A DNA stretch of 64,000 bases, from assembly GCA_013399855.1 (NCBI GenBank), contig VXAY01003830.1, positions 725,278 through 789,277 of the forward strand, written 5' to 3'. Positions within the stretch are counted from its first letter, which is position 1. The number at the start of each line of letters is the position of its first letter. The DNA is from Oxyruncus cristatus. Lineage: Eukaryota; Chordata; Aves; Passeriformes; Cotingidae. A model generated the notes under the pieces. The model worked only from the letters and a program-made list of their open reading frames with translations, ran no database searches and was not told where the DNA came from. Shown piece after piece: positions 23,401-37,911 of this stretch. A program made the translations under genes and the position numbers.

Positions 23401-26400
23401 CTACAAAATGCATTCCCACAGTCTGAAGTTGAGGAAAAAAGTATATTTAGAAAGTCTGGGAAAATGTATGGTTTTTCACAGTTGCATTTGTAAAGCAGTT
23501 TTTTTCTTATATTGAAAAAGAATTCTGACCAAGACTGACTTGGGTCTCGATATTACTTCAAATTGCTGAAAAGAATACTAAGAATCAGCATTAAGCTAGC
23601 TGTAAAGCAAGCTATATGCTTGCTAAGAGCATATAGAAAAAACTGTGTAGTAAGTCAGACTTAAGAGCAATTCTAATTAGAATCAACTACTGGAAAATTA
23701 GACAATGTTGAAATTTAACATGTATTGGGGGCTTACTGCATTCTGGACAAAGAATCACTGTATCTGCAAGTCTAACTACAAATAGTAATTCTCCCCAGTA
23801 GTTATTGTCAGCATCTTTCCTGAATTCCCATGAGTGTGAAAGGGAATAAGTTTTGCACAAAAATAATCAGGAGAACTAGCTAAATGAGGAGTTATTCCAG
23901 CCATACAGCCTAGCTGTAGATAACAGCTGACTCACTGCTTAGAATCCCACATCTCTCACATCTTGGCACGTGAAATAGCTGAAACATCACAAACTGATAA
24001 TAGGATTTCTAACTGAAAAGTGGAAGTATTTTGCATTAATATTACATATAGCTATGAATAAAACATTAACACATAACTAGAATGTTTTTCACTTGTATTT
24101 GAACAGTAATTGCAATTTCAGCTGTTTCAAAATATGTATTCTTTCAAAATAACAGAAGACAGTGATACACAAAAGATTCATTCTCCTTTGGTCTGTGTAT
24201 CAACTATGAAAGAACTGAAGTTGCAGTTCATTCTTCTGTCCTTTCAGCAAGCAGTACAATCACACTATTACTGATCCAGGAGAGATTGTAATGTTATAAT
24301 TAAATCTGAAATAAAAACTCCCAAAAAAAAGTCAGTGCTCAGTAAAAATATTCGTGGGGAGGAAAGAAGAACAACTGGCTGAGACTACAATAAAGCAGAA
24401 TTTTCTCAAACTCTCCTCATAGAATATATTCTAAACCAACATTTATTAACGAATGTCCCACTTTCTTTGACCAGCAAATTGTTTGCAGAATTGGAAAACT
24501 TTGTTCAGAGTCATAATAAGAGATTGTGCTTACAGAAAGAAACGTTTTTTCAAGAATCTCTGGAAGCTGGACAGCAGCTCATCTATGCCAATTTAGCTTA
24601 AATTTTTTCCTAACACTAGAACAGACTGTCCTCTAGCTAGCAAAGAAGTACAAAATGAGGATATTTTATTTATAATTTCTTTTCATTTTTCATTTTCATT
24701 CAAAAGCAAATTATGTGAGTCTTGGTTTGTATTTCAGGCCTTTAGCTCTAGTAGCACTTGAAAAGTACCCAACATATTCTCAGTGAAAAAATATTCAAAT
24801 ACAATAGAAGAAGCATCCAACAAGTAAAGAATGGAAAATGAGTTCTACAAAGGAAGGGAATCACAGCCTGCATAAGCAAAGGGGAGAGAGAAAGACATCG
24901 CAGACAGACTGGATATGAAGCTTCACAGTAGTACTCTGGAAAGTGAGGGGTCTGGGAAAAATGCATTTGCACTGTAATATTTTGCAGTCCATAATGCATA
25001 GGTTTCTTAAATGGAGCCATACAGACATATTTTTTCAGGTAGTTGTTTCATTCGTTACATCCTTGGTATTCTGTCAGTCCCCAAGAGTGACAGCAGTGAT
25101 ATGCAGCAGCACTTACGGACAGAGAGATGAGCCCTGTTGCCAGCCCCACCACCCAGCTCTGCCAGCCCCTATGGACTCCTGTGGTCCAAGTAGCAGAAGG
25201 AAACGCAAACATGGTTCATATGCATCAGAAAACAGATTAGCTGTTGCCATGAGCAGAACAGGTAAGAAACTTTCCTCTTTTGCTCAGTTCAGCCCTGTCT
25301 CAGTGCAAGGCCAGATTCAAAGCTTGCTGACATCACCAGGGTTCCTGGAGCTCAGTGGCCTTGCCTTGGGGTCTCCAGAAATTGAGTGCCCTACTAGATC
25401 AGAGGTGCCCAAAGTTAACGTGAGTGCCAACCCTGACAGCAGTAGGTACCAACACATAAAGAGACAGCCAACACCTTGAACAGCAGTAATCATGAGTCTG
25501 CCTCTGGTCACACCTCAGGATGAAGCATGTCCTGATCCCCTGGCTTCATCTCTGTGTCACCCACCCTAACACCAAGCCAAGTCCAATGACACTCCTATCC
25601 TTCACTCACCACCGCCCTTCTGTCCCGTACAAAGTCATATGTCAAGCCCAGCCCTCGTGCTTGTCTGCCCACTCCTACCCCATGCCTCAAGCTATCTTTT
25701 GGCATCCTGAGCCAAAAGCATGGGTCCCACATTGGCAGCTTTCCTGCAGGCTTCTGTGCCTGGCCACCCTCATGCCTGAGGGCTTGCTGGGCAAGAAGCC
25801 AGAGCCTCCCCCATACTCCACCAGAGCTGATGGAACACCCCAGACAACAGCTGGTTGTCACCCCAGTGGTGCCAAGCAGAAGGCTGAGACAGCTCCAGTT
25901 TTGGGTTCACATCTGCTCGTGGTCTTACCAGTGGTATGAATAGCACACAGCAGTGGTGCTGTACTTGAGATGAATGGCTTGGGTCTCAGGTCAGGAAGCC
26001 CTGCCTCTCATGACAAGTTAGTCTGTTCACTCTCACAAGGGGTATTTTGGGTGGGGTTTTTTGTCCCCTCGACATCTGTTCACATATTTTTCTCTGGCTA
26101 ATTGCCATAAAATAGAGATCTGTCATCACGTAAGAAACTGCCAGTGGTTTGTAGGTGAAACTTGTGGCTTCAAGCATGGCTTTGTCAGGGGATGTATGAG
26201 GAAACATAAGTGTGTTGGGTGTGCAGGGCTGATGGAGCTCCCAAGGAGAGGCTGCCAGCACGGGCGAGGAAGATGGATACAGAATAAGTACAATTTACCT
26301 TTCATCACATATTACTGGAGGACATGTACTTCATGTCTAGAAAATGAAGCTGTTATTACAAGCTGAAAATCCATACACTACAAGGCTTGTTTTTGGCCTT

Positions 26401-29400
26401 ACTGCAATGCTGTGCTCTCAGGAGCAGAGTTGTTGTGAAACAGTAAGGGACACGCTCTGATTCACCGTGCGATCCAGCAAGAGCTTCCAAACCATGGAGC
26501 AGTTGTTTTTCTTATAGTCTCCAAATGGCTTTTGTTTGCTTGCCAAATTCGGCTGACATGTCCTGCCTTGCAGCCCTTTGTGAAGAAAGAGAAGACCCAA
26601 ATGGCACACGATGTAGTCACGTGTAAGGCAAGCTCCTCTGGGCTCAGACATAGCTCAGCCCACAGAGAAGGCAAACTGAAGGTAAAGTTATACAATATCT
26701 TTCAAGGAGACAAATGGAAGCAATATGTGCTGTATCAAGTACTGGCGGGCTATGATTTTGTGGTGCATTTGAGAGACCAAGAGTAAGATTAGTGTGGCTC
26801 TGCAAGTAACCCCAAACAAGACCAGTGATACAAGAACCATATGAGTTCTTGGATCAGCACCAGGAGGTTTCTTAGGCCTCCTGCTAATGCCTTTCTTCAT
26901 ACTTGCTTCTTGAAATCCCCAGTATTGAATCAGCTTTAACAAGAGGAAACATGCTGCACACAAAAATAATATTAGGGAAAAAAAGGTACATGTAGGTGAT
27001 TTCCTAATTGAAGAAAAATCAAGATAGCACTTTATTGTGTTCAAAAAATCCCAGGATGGTTTAAGAAGCTTTTTTTCTTATTTCCCTTCTCCTTTCTTCT
27101 CCCTTCCCATCCTCCAAGTCTGCTGACAGATATTATGGGGTGTGTGAATTGTGGACAGAGAGAGTGCATTTCTAAAACATGCTCTGCTCTTCACTTAGCT
27201 ATAAAATATGTAGTTAGCCCTCTCCAATGGACCATAAATACTGAAACATTCACCTAGATGTCAGCTGCAGTGCTGTATTACTTCCAGTTGTGAATTACAT
27301 CAAAAGCAAGCTGAATTGCCTGGTTCTCCATTTTCCCCATCTCTGGAAGGAGGCAATAATCTGACATTACCATCACGTACTCAAAGGTGGGTGAATGAAA
27401 AGCACTGTCAAGGTGTGATTCATTCTTAGTAAAGTAGTGACTTGCAAAAAAAAAAAAAATGTGCAGGTGCTTTTGAAACGCAGGCAAGGCCAGGTTGTGT
27501 TGGCAAAGGATGAAAGCTGGGGGAGCTTTCAGGGAGTGAAGTCCCATGATTCCGTAGGAGGGATTAACTTCTGTCAATTTTTCAAGGTGGCAGAGCCACC
27601 CACCAACTGCTAAATCAAGGCTGAGGCAAAAAGGCTGGAGGCTTTGCCCGCCTTGTCAGTGGGGGTCATCCTCTCCTGGGGAATGGCCAGAGAAGCTTCA
27701 GGAGGACCTCAACAGGACTTTCTGTCCCAACAGAGCTTCATAGGGACTTTGCTATCAGCCAAAGATAGCAGGAAGGATGATGCTTTTTATACAAAGTCAG
27801 TCCATTTGTTAACGTCCAAAGGGTCACATGATGATCTCAGTTGTATGAACACTGATGCTGTGAAGTTTGTGAGATCCAGTTTTACTAAGACACTTAGGGA
27901 TATCAATGCTTAGAGACACAGGTCAGTTCTTTGTGTGCAGATCTTCAGCTCACTTCTTTATCTTCAAAGGACAGAATGATGGAGACTGCCTAGAACTGCC
28001 CATGACGGCTGAGAGGCTGAAGTGCTCATATCAAAAGCAGAAAGCTTACCTTTAGTGCTCTCCTCACCTGAAGTTATTCAAAGCCATATCTTGCTCTCTT
28101 GAGGAGTCTCCTCCAGCTTTTAGACTAGATACTTCTATGGAGACCGGGCGTTCCCTGCCTCTTCTCTCGAAGCAGAGTGATACAACCAAGATAGAAGCAA
28201 GGAAATATCTCTTTGTGTCATCCACTACTGTAACATTCAGCTGAAGGAAGGAGGCATTGGCTGTAGCCTGCTTCCAGAAGACCTTATATATTTTCATCCA
28301 ATCCTTTACAGTACTAAATACTCAGCTTAGAGGAAAAAAAAAAAGGAAAATATTTGTTATTTCGTGAAATACAGAAGTCTCTATTGACATTTATTGACTC
28401 TGAATTGTAAGAGTTTAAGAGCTGTATACTTCCATTCCAGTTGTGAGAACAATTAACATGAGCAGACTTCCTCTTGAAATATGGAAGGTTTCTCAAGTGA
28501 AAGGTTTCTCTAGCAACAATGACTGTTGCTAGAGTGCCATGTCCCATATGAGCAGAGGCAAACCCGTGATTCATTCATACTTCTAGCTGGAAAGGTAGGG
28601 GCTGCTGTCCTGCTGATGAATGTAACCTCCTATCTCTCATTAGAGCACAGATTAAGGAGGCAAGTCTTTATTATTATAATGAGTCATATGCACTGCAGCA
28701 ACTGTCCAGACCTCCCTTGGAGCCCTCTTATGCTAGGTGAAAGAAGAGGTAGTCCAAAGACATGACAGCTTCACAGACCAGTCCTGTTCTCTAACTATTA
28801 CAGTCACAGGTAAGCTCTGCGGTCTTATCTGGGGCTCAAAAATTGCAGATTCAGCAGCAGAGCAGCCTAACAATAACCCCCTGGGGGGGGAGGGTGATTT
28901 GGTTAGGGTCATGAACAAGTGCATGGATTTTGTGGTGTTCGTTTTCTCTCCCTGCCCCATCTCTGCTTTTGAGAACAGTGGGAGATGGAGACTGACGGCG
29001 ATCCAGACCTCTGAAATGTTCAGAGAGGGAGTGACGGTCAAGTTCAATTACCTCTTAATTGATAAGCAGGGAGCCTGTAGCCAGGATATGGGGACAGGGA
29101 AACGTGCCTCCATGTGCCCTGCACCCCAGGCTTGCTGCTAATGCTGCCCTGTCTGCCAGAAATGTTTAATGCTGCTGTAGCCCATTTTTGTAGGCTGACA
29201 CTTCGTTATTCAGTATCAGATTTCTTATTAAAAGGACAGATTCAGGTTTTACTCTTGAATCCATTTTCTGGGGACCCAGGCATGTCACTAGACATTAAAC
29301 TCACAGGCACCACAACACTTGTATCTTAAAGTCTGCCTTGTACTCGAAATCTGAGAAATGCCATCTTACAAATAATTGAGTTAAATAAGATAAAAAATAC

Positions 29401-32155
29401 ACAGAATAAAAGATGTTTGAACTTTTTTCCAAAGATCAGTGCATATTCAACATACTAGAACCCTGCACAAAGGTTAAGTTTTATATCAGGTATTGAAGGA
29501 AAATAAAAATGTTTTTTAAAGCAGTGTTCAGTGGAAAGGAAGATTACACTCAGTAAAACTAGAACTAAGCTTTTGCAAGGGCAGGCAACACTAATGTAGC
29601 TGATCCTTTAGAACTAAATTTTTGTCCTCTAATACCTACAGCTTAGTGTCTTTGGAACACAGAGGCGAAGAAAAGCTTGGAATAGTGAAAACCAACGAAA
29701 ATCAAAAAATAGTTGTTGAGTTGGACGGATGTTGCACATTTTGAAAGTATCTTCAGGAACTTATTGCTTAAGGAAAAGCAATAAAACAGGTTAAAAATCC
29801 CTACAACCCAACAATGTCTCAAAACCACATCACAGAAATGAATGTGTTAACCCTGGAAGCTGTTGAGGTTGAACTTGCAGGGCATGAAGTAGCCACAAAA
29901 CCCTTTGAGATTACCATCTTTAGATTAGAGCCATTTTTGGTAGTAATTCCTACTGTGTTTATAAATTGGTTAATTACTACTGGACAGCTTGAATGCAAAG
30001 CAGAACTAGGAGCTGGGGGAACTTGTAAGACAAATTCCTGGCTGACAGGTTTTAAAATGAGCAAGCAGAAAAAGTAGAGAATGAGATCAGACTGCCCAGA
30101 CCCACTACCCTACTGGCTTGTTGGAATGTGGAGAGGAACAAATAGTGGTAGAGATAAGAAATACTTGTAATTTAGTAGTAAAGTGTTTGGTAGCTTCTTT
30201 ACCAACTTCGATGTAATACTGACGTTTTAAAGCACATAAAGAAAAACCTTTTAGAGAAATGTGATCCCACAGCCTCAGAAATTACCCCACATAAAAGACA
30301 GAGGTAAAATAACATAGTAATACTCCAGTTACAAAATGCTAGGAGGAAAATTACAGGCAATTTCAGTCCCATTGCTATTTTCTTTACTGCTTTGAAAGAA
30401 TGCAGTAGATTGCCTGCATTAAGGAGGCAGGCTTAGCAAATGGTTCTATTTTATAGAGTGTTATAGTCTCAAAGGCTTCAATGCCTTTGGAAATGTCCAT
30501 ACAACAAAATAAAGGATGCAATATAGTGTGGTAATCCCCAACAAGCTTTTATCTTGCTACTACAAATAACAGTAGCATCAAAAACATAGTAGGTAGAAAG
30601 GGCTTTTCACACCAATATGTGTCTGTAATATCCACATAGACCGCCCCAGGGCAATTTATATTTGGGTTACACATTTTTGCTCCAGTCCATGTCTGTCCAT
30701 CATGTTGTGTAGGCATGTTTTCTGTCTCACAGGCAGTAGATGAAAGTGATAATGATGCCTGATTAAGAAAGCTCTCCCTCACTCGCTAAAATCTGAGCAG
30801 GATAGAGACAAAACTGACCAAATGTAACATCAAACACTATCACAGACACTCAGCAGGGGGGTTATTTTGCATATCCATTTTAACTATAATACCAAGAGAA
30901 CAGGACTTGTTAGAAAAGATCTGCAGAGATGGAATTTTTCAGAACACAAAGACCCATCTAGGTCCCTGATAGTACTCATTACTGGATATTTGGCAGTTTG
31001 TGTCTCTATGGGTTTGCAGACCAGAAGACCAGAAATAATCAGTAAAACCATTTGTCTCAAATCCAGCCTAGTAAGTAGTGACCAGAAGGTCTGGTTAACA
31101 TCTCCTGTCTATTGTTTAGGTTATTTTTAAGCAGTCATCCTTAAGACTATTATTTGCCCTTTGGCAGGTGCTGTACAAATAGGGCAAAGCAATAGGCAAG
31201 TCTGGAGTAAGGGGAGAAATGAAGTTGATGACACTAATTTGGGTTCACAGGCATCTAGGCAGGCTTTGAACAAGAAAGTAAGGCACAAAGAGACACATCA
31301 GTAGCAACAGAAGCAGCAGCTTTTTGTGTCCATGCTTTGTCAGTCCAGTGGCTATCACTTACCTGGTGATTATGCAAGATACAACACAAGTTTATCACTA
31401 TCAACATAACTCACTATAACACTGAATCATTACACCCCTTGCCCTTTCCCACACCGGTAACAGAATCATCTGCATGTTAATTCAGTTCAGGAACTGCATA
31501 TTTATACATGAGTAGTTCAAACTAGTTGGAAAAAAGCGGGCTTTATTCCACTGAAAAATAAACTGCTTCCATTAAAAATCTAACATTCACACCTTCCTTC
31601 AATTTCTGAGATACAGCTTCTTGAAAGAAAAAAAATAAAACATGTTGAGGTAAATTCAATTGTTGTCTGATTGTTGAAGTAAAACTGATTTCTTTCTACT
31701 TTATTTAGCTGAAAACAACCTGATCAGAAAAATACCTGGATCTGATAGTCGGGCTAGGTATGCATTGATTGGTGTAAGGAAAATTTCCCATCAAGTTGGG
31801 GAACATGAGTAAAGAGTCTCACCTTATCCCACTTCTTCCAGCTGTTTGTTATTTCAATGGCATGTTCAGCCTGCAGTCATCTCAGTATAGAAACAAACAT
31901 ACCAAGCTAGCCTGGATAGAAAGGTGCCATCTGAGAACTCAGGGTAGGCTGGTTTATCCATGAGATAAAATGTATGTCTGAGACTGTGACAGACACACCT
32001 TTATGTCTTGTCACCTTTAAGTCAGTCACTTTACAGGGATGTAACACATCTATATTAATGGCTTTCTATTGATAACCTCACTGGTGTATGTTTTTCTAAA
32101 GCAGATAATGAAAAAACACACAACCTTTCCAATGGAGGAATAACCTCATCCTTTC
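17443..32155. other. Intergenic, no gene recognised
   Basis: About 14.7 kb of AT-rich DNA. Read on both strands, it gives no spliced coding exon, tRNA or rRNA that I can support. Long frames such as 24943-25479 and 25520-25939 lack family motifs. A candidate conserved element at 21905-22075 is listed as a finding. A run of 14 A residues lies near 27446-27459. Confidence 0.55.
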
Positions 32156-32159
32156 CTAT

Positions 32160-32235
32160 TGAATCAGCAGTAAAAGGGACCCAAGAAGGTCACGTAGTCC
32201 AACCCCACAACCCCCACGCCAGGCAGGAACAACTA
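32160..32235 (-). mobile_element. Possible old CR1 fragment
   Basis: The plus strand reads AAAAGGGACCCAAGAAGGTC then GTAGTCCAACCCCACAACCC, resembling the reverse complement of the CR1 3' region. It is short and diverged. Confidence 0.4.
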
Positions 32236-32239
32236 AATT

Positions 32240-35200
32240 TAAACCATCTATCACAAGAACTGCTTACTATACTTTTCTTGTCTGCTCACACATTCTTTTT
32301 AAACCAACCTTAACCTTTCTCTTTCAATTAAAAGAGGACGGATGATATTGTTCTTGCTCAATAGACTTCCTGCTGTTTCTCTCTTTCTATGTATTGTTTA
32401 TGCTGGATATTTTTCAAAGTCAAATGCCCTTCCTAGAAATCTTGGCACCTTGTTGTTGCAGCTTAAACTGCTGTCGGGGTTTGCTATTGACTAATGTGTG
32501 CAGACCAGGATTGATGTCATTTTTGTAAGAAGAGCAAATGTTTGCAGGAAAAGAATGGGAATATATATTATTGTGGGCATTGAGATATGCATTACGGAGA
32601 TGGTAAGTTTTCTGCTTCTTATCTGATAATTTCCTTGATTTCCTGGGACTTAGTTTATGTAAATGATTTCAAGTGGGACTTACCCATATCCATTTATACA
32701 AAGCAATAAGCTGGTTCTCAGTTTTGACAGACAATGAACTTGAACAACCTTAAATGAGAATTCACAATATTTCTCTGTAGCTCCAGCTGCACTGTACATT
32801 ATGGTGTTTCCCAAGAAAAATATAAACCTGTGGGAAAACACAGACTTGTTTGCAATACACACCACTGAGAAAACAGAAAACTAAAACCTTTTTTTTTTTT
32901 TTTTTCAAAATAGAGATTTTACTTGCAATATGCTATGGTTCAAAGGTATAGTTTGGCCAAAATGCTGTGCTATGATGGAACACAGAAAAGCACAGATCGT
33001 AAGAAATCACCTTTGATAGACAAATGTAGTCTTAACACAGTTATTACATAATTATGTCTCTGCCATTCTATGCCGCAAAGACTGTGGAGCTGTGGAACAT
33101 CCTGGAATAGTAAGGGAATGAATACAGAATAGCTATTTTCTCACAGTTCAAGTGATGCAGAAAGAAGCAACGGTCTACCCATTTTCACTTAGCATTTCTT
33201 TAGTTTTCACGAGCGGGAAAAAGAAGGAACTCTCCTGCCAGTTTTCTCCTCATATGTATTAAACTAATTATACTGATTTAACAAGGGTAACTTTGTTCTC
33301 AAAATTGCCAAGTTTCATTCCAACCCCTGCAGCTAATCATGACCACGGTCGCTGATAATGAGTAGTAAATTGTTAAAGTCCTCAGAGCCTGATAGGTACA
33401 TTCCAGTCTGCATCATGTAGCCTTGCTGCTCTATACATTATTGTTCACAGATGGTAGCTGTCAAACTCTGTCAACTTCATATACACATTCAGAGAGTTAC
33501 ATCCGCATTCCTGAAATTTATGACTGCGCAGCCCTCACCTTCTAAGGCCCTTAATTCAATAACATGTCACGTTCCTTCAGTCTCACCCTGCTTTAAAATA
33601 CTTTCACCCACTTACAGGCCTTCAATTTAGGAAAAAAAAAAAAAACAACCAGCACCAACCCTACTGAGTTATTACAATGTAAATATTTTAATAGAATGGG
33701 GCCAGGGGGAGAAGCCTATCTGGCTTTAAACAGCCCCATTATTACATTAAGATTGATGATCAGGAGCTAATGGAGCATTTGCTTTAAAAGTTTATTTAAC
33801 TACAGGGAAAGTGAATATAGATATGTGTATCTATTGACTGCCACATCACCGAGTCTTTGGGTAACAGTACATAACATAAAGAGATATTTGCCATGGCTTC
33901 ATTGTCTAAAGGGTATTATTTAGACTAACTTTGTCTAATATTTAACCCCCCAAGTAAAATAAAAATAGGTATGACTAATTTCCATTTAATTTTCAAAGCA
34001 CTTCCTTCCTTTGCCCATCTGAGAAAATGAAGTGCAAATAAATAGAGCAAGTAAAGTATAACAAGTAAATTGAAAGACATTTTTAATTTTTTCTGCCTAG
34101 CAATGCAAATATATAAGTAGTAATTCAGAGACCATACTTGCTGAATGTACTCACCTCTTCTTCACGGCGCTCCTCTAATCAAGTCCTGTTAGCTTAGGAA
34201 AGGAAATATATGAAAACACCTTTCCTGAGCTTTTGCACTTTCAAACTGGCCTTGTCTCGAATTTGTCCAAGGCCATCCTCTAGAAAGGACTCGAGCAGAG
34301 GAAGCTGCAGTAGTGTAAATTGTAAACTGACAGCGTCTCAGGGCTGGACACAAATCAGCCACATCCAGAGCTGGATCTGTCCTTGCATTTCCTATCTCTG
34401 AGCTACTCAAAAAGACAGCAAGTCTTTAAAACTGAGGGAAGATGGATTTTATTAGGATGTGCACATGGCAAGTATCAGAAATTAAAATAATTGGTTCATA
34501 GCTCACCATGTCCCACTGTGTCCTGAAGTAAAGGCTTGGGGTTTTTTTTTAATTTCACCTTTTCCACAAATGAAGAACACCTGAGCATCACCCTGCTGAC
34601 ACTCATGTGAGTGGCTTAGCAGGAATGCCTGCCCTGTGAACAGCATGGAGTTTCACCACTAAACCAATAGCTGTGTTAGAAATTAAGGTAGTCTCATGTT
34701 GCGAACAACTGAACCAAGTATTCCTCCTACATGTCTTTCTGGCTAAAGTAAGCCAGTTTGTTGCCATGAATAATGCAGTAGGACCTATCTGGTCTTGGAG
34801 AAACACTTCAGTTACACCCCCACACCCTCAGTAAGAGAACTATGAGTAATCTGATAGGGGTTATTCTGAAATTCTGTTGCAATGCTGGTGTCTCCCTTCC
34901 CTCATTAACCTTTTTAAAAGAACCCCAAGATTCTCACCAGCCTCCCTGGGTGCCACCATTACGGGCATGTAGCATACATGCCGTATCACATTTATGGCCG
35001 TCTCCTCAACTGCTAATATCACTGTGAGCACATTGTTGCAGCAGTGATGTATATGCCAGATGAAAGGTTAGTAAGGCTATAATTTATCCACAGCTGGATG
35101 TTCTGAGACCACAGCAGTGGTGACCTTGAGATCATGTCACAGTGGGACTCCTTTATAGGTTCCCCCAAGAGAGAGTGCATCCTGCCAAGGTGAAGACACA

Positions 35201-37725
35201 AGCCTGGGTCAGAGGCTGGCTCTTGCAAAATCTTGGGAATAACATTCTGAAAACGTTTTCCTCCTCCACCTTGTGTGAAAGGGTAATAATGAAATCATTG
35301 CAAAACACCTCCAATGATACTTCAGTACTAATAAAAAACAAGCTAAAAATGGATGGGGATTCAACTCAAGTTGTGATTTTAATTTTCAAAGAAAGTGTGA
35401 TAGACAAGGATACCTAGGAACTCAAGCAAAACAAACCCCCCGCCTCCTCCCCTCACCCTGCCNCCCCAAAAAAAAGGCATCCACACCATTAGCAAACATT
35501 AACAAGATGAGGAATATTTTGATAATCTGTGACTTTTGAGATTCTACTCTGATTCCGTCGCTGCCATAACCGGGTGACTCTATCACAGAGGAGACTCAAG
35601 ACTCCAAAACTACTCAGATATCATAGTAAAAGTGACTGCAAAAGGGGCTGCATTATCACAGGACTTGAGTCAGGACAACATCTTTAGTCAGGAAAGCTCT
35701 TTAAGTCACTGTGTGATATGGTCTATTTGCAGTGACACTGCCCCAATGTTCTGTTGTTTGTCTCTCTGGAGAGCTCAAGCAGAAGGGTATTTGAAAGCTT
35801 TTCGTTAAGAGCTTATCTGTTTTTAGATATTGGAATGGGAAAAAAGCAATATATAGGCTGTGATCTTATAAAGGCCCTTATGTATAGTGTTTTGCGGTGG
35901 CAATACAATGTCTAGGTCTGTTCTGCATATTCTCTAGCACTGCTGGGCATAGAAGCAATGAACACTACATGGCACACAACCTGCTAACAGGGCCACACCA
36001 TCCAAAAGCTGTAAGATCAGTCACCCAGGCCCATTCTGGCCCTAATTCTGTTCTGATTTCTTGATAACTATTTAACTAGGAATACATGGGATATTTGAGA
36101 AGAATAACCTCAAGGGATAATCTAGTCTTCCTAGTAATATCTATCTTGATCATCTAATTGTCTAAATGAAGGGAGCCATAGATACCAATTACCTTTCTAG
36201 GTTCTGGTCTATTACCTGTAACATTTGATGAAGATCCATGGTATAACAGGGAGTGTAAAGAGCAGCAATCAGTACAGAGAGTGATTCAGTCCCTCTGAAT
36301 CCTATTGGCCAAATTATTGGTCTCCGCGATTCTACAGTGACCTGTATTTGGGTAAGAAAAGTACTTCTCTCCTCATATTATTATGTTTTTACTTGAATAG
36401 CTTAGCAAAATACAGGCTGCTTAAGCATAAGAAATGTGTGCAGAATTCAGCAGAATGTGACTTGGATCATAGCTGATTATTTAAGTGTAAATATATGACA
36501 AATAATTTCAATCCATACTCAAAATTCTAGAGAAAATATGTAACTTTGGAAAGAACGATTATAATTTTTCCTACATTTACAAAAGGGGGACCTTGGTCTT
36601 ATGTATGAGAGGAATTGAAGGTTATAGAAGAAAAACAATCTAATAATGTTAAGATTACTTGGGTTTAGATTTGAAAACTTTTTCTATTGTTGCAGAATCT
36701 GAACCAAATCCAACTGTTTGAAAGCCACTGAAATTTGCTCTTTTCAAAATACAAACCTAATCCACTCTAACTCTATGCACTGCTTGTTACAAACAAAAAG
36801 TCAGCTTTTTTCTTGTTTATATATCAGTTACAGCTTAACTGGGGATACAGTGGAGCCACTGTACTGACAACTTGCTGCTGATCTGCACTACATTCCTTCA
36901 GGTGCCGATTGGAGCGGCCTTATCAGGAAACTTTGTGCAGGTGCAGCAGGGAGCATGCCGGTCTGGCAGCAGGCTAGAGAGCATTCTCTTGCTGAAGCAT
37001 CAGGGCCTAATCACACAGCAGTCATTGGGGAACACATACAACAGAGGATTTCTGATCCAAAGTCCACAAATAATAGTAAAAATAATTTTGTAATGTTAAC
37101 AGAAGTGATTTTGCAATACATGGCTTCACTTCACCTCACCAAGAGACTTAAATAGGAACATTCCTCTGTTGAACAAGCCTATGTGAAAAATACACAATTG
37201 AATCAGTAAACAATGAAACAATTTACAACAGGCTTGTAACAAGTGCACTAGCTACATATTTTGAAAAATATGTATGGGTCAGTACTACTACAATGCTTAT
37301 TTTCGAAGTGTTCTGTACCTTGAGCAGCAGTATTATAAATTTCCCTGTCTCACTGGGTGAAGAGATGAAAGTGTGTAGCAGGAAGCATATCTGGCAGCGG
37401 CACGAAACTAACATTTTGGAGAGAAAAGAATTTAGCCCAATCTGCCATTCACCTTCCCTTCTCTGCTGGAGACTTGCTGGAGAAGATGTTGATTGAGGTG
37501 AAGAATCATGTTAAAAGGCCAGGACTGGGGGAGACAACCCAGAGAGACGGCTCTGAAAAGGGAGATGCAGGGGCAAAGGAGGATACCTGACAGCTCAGGA
37601 GAAGCTATACAAAGAACTTGTTTCATGTGAGGAGGTGCAGGGAACCTATTTACTTACCGGAATTAGCAATGGTTTAGATCTGAGTTAGAGTAATTATACC
37701 AGCAGCAGTTGCCAAAACAGCTCTC
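32240..37725. other. Intergenic, no gene recognised
   Basis: AT-rich DNA with a T17 run at 32889-32905 and a single N at 35463 within a C-rich/A-rich junction. No exon or RNA gene is supported. A candidate conserved element lies at 33675-33800. Confidence 0.55.
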
Positions 37726-37911
37726 TCTTATCATAGAATCACAGAATCAGACGGGATGGAAAGGACCTCTGAGATCATCAAGTCCAACCCTTGATCCAAC
37801 CCCACTGTGGTTACTAGACTATGGCACTAAGTGCCACGTCCAGCCTCGTCTTGAAAACCTCCAGGGATGGAGAATCCACCACTTCCCTGGGCAGCCCATT
37901 CCAATGGCTGA

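Noticed and set aside
24943..25479. 178-codon plus-strand open frame
   Set aside because: No recognisable family motif, and no support from conserved neighbours. Part could be open by chance.
25520..25939. 139-codon plus-strand open frame
   Set aside because: Proline- and leucine-rich text with no family resemblance. A CT-rich local composition explains the open frame.
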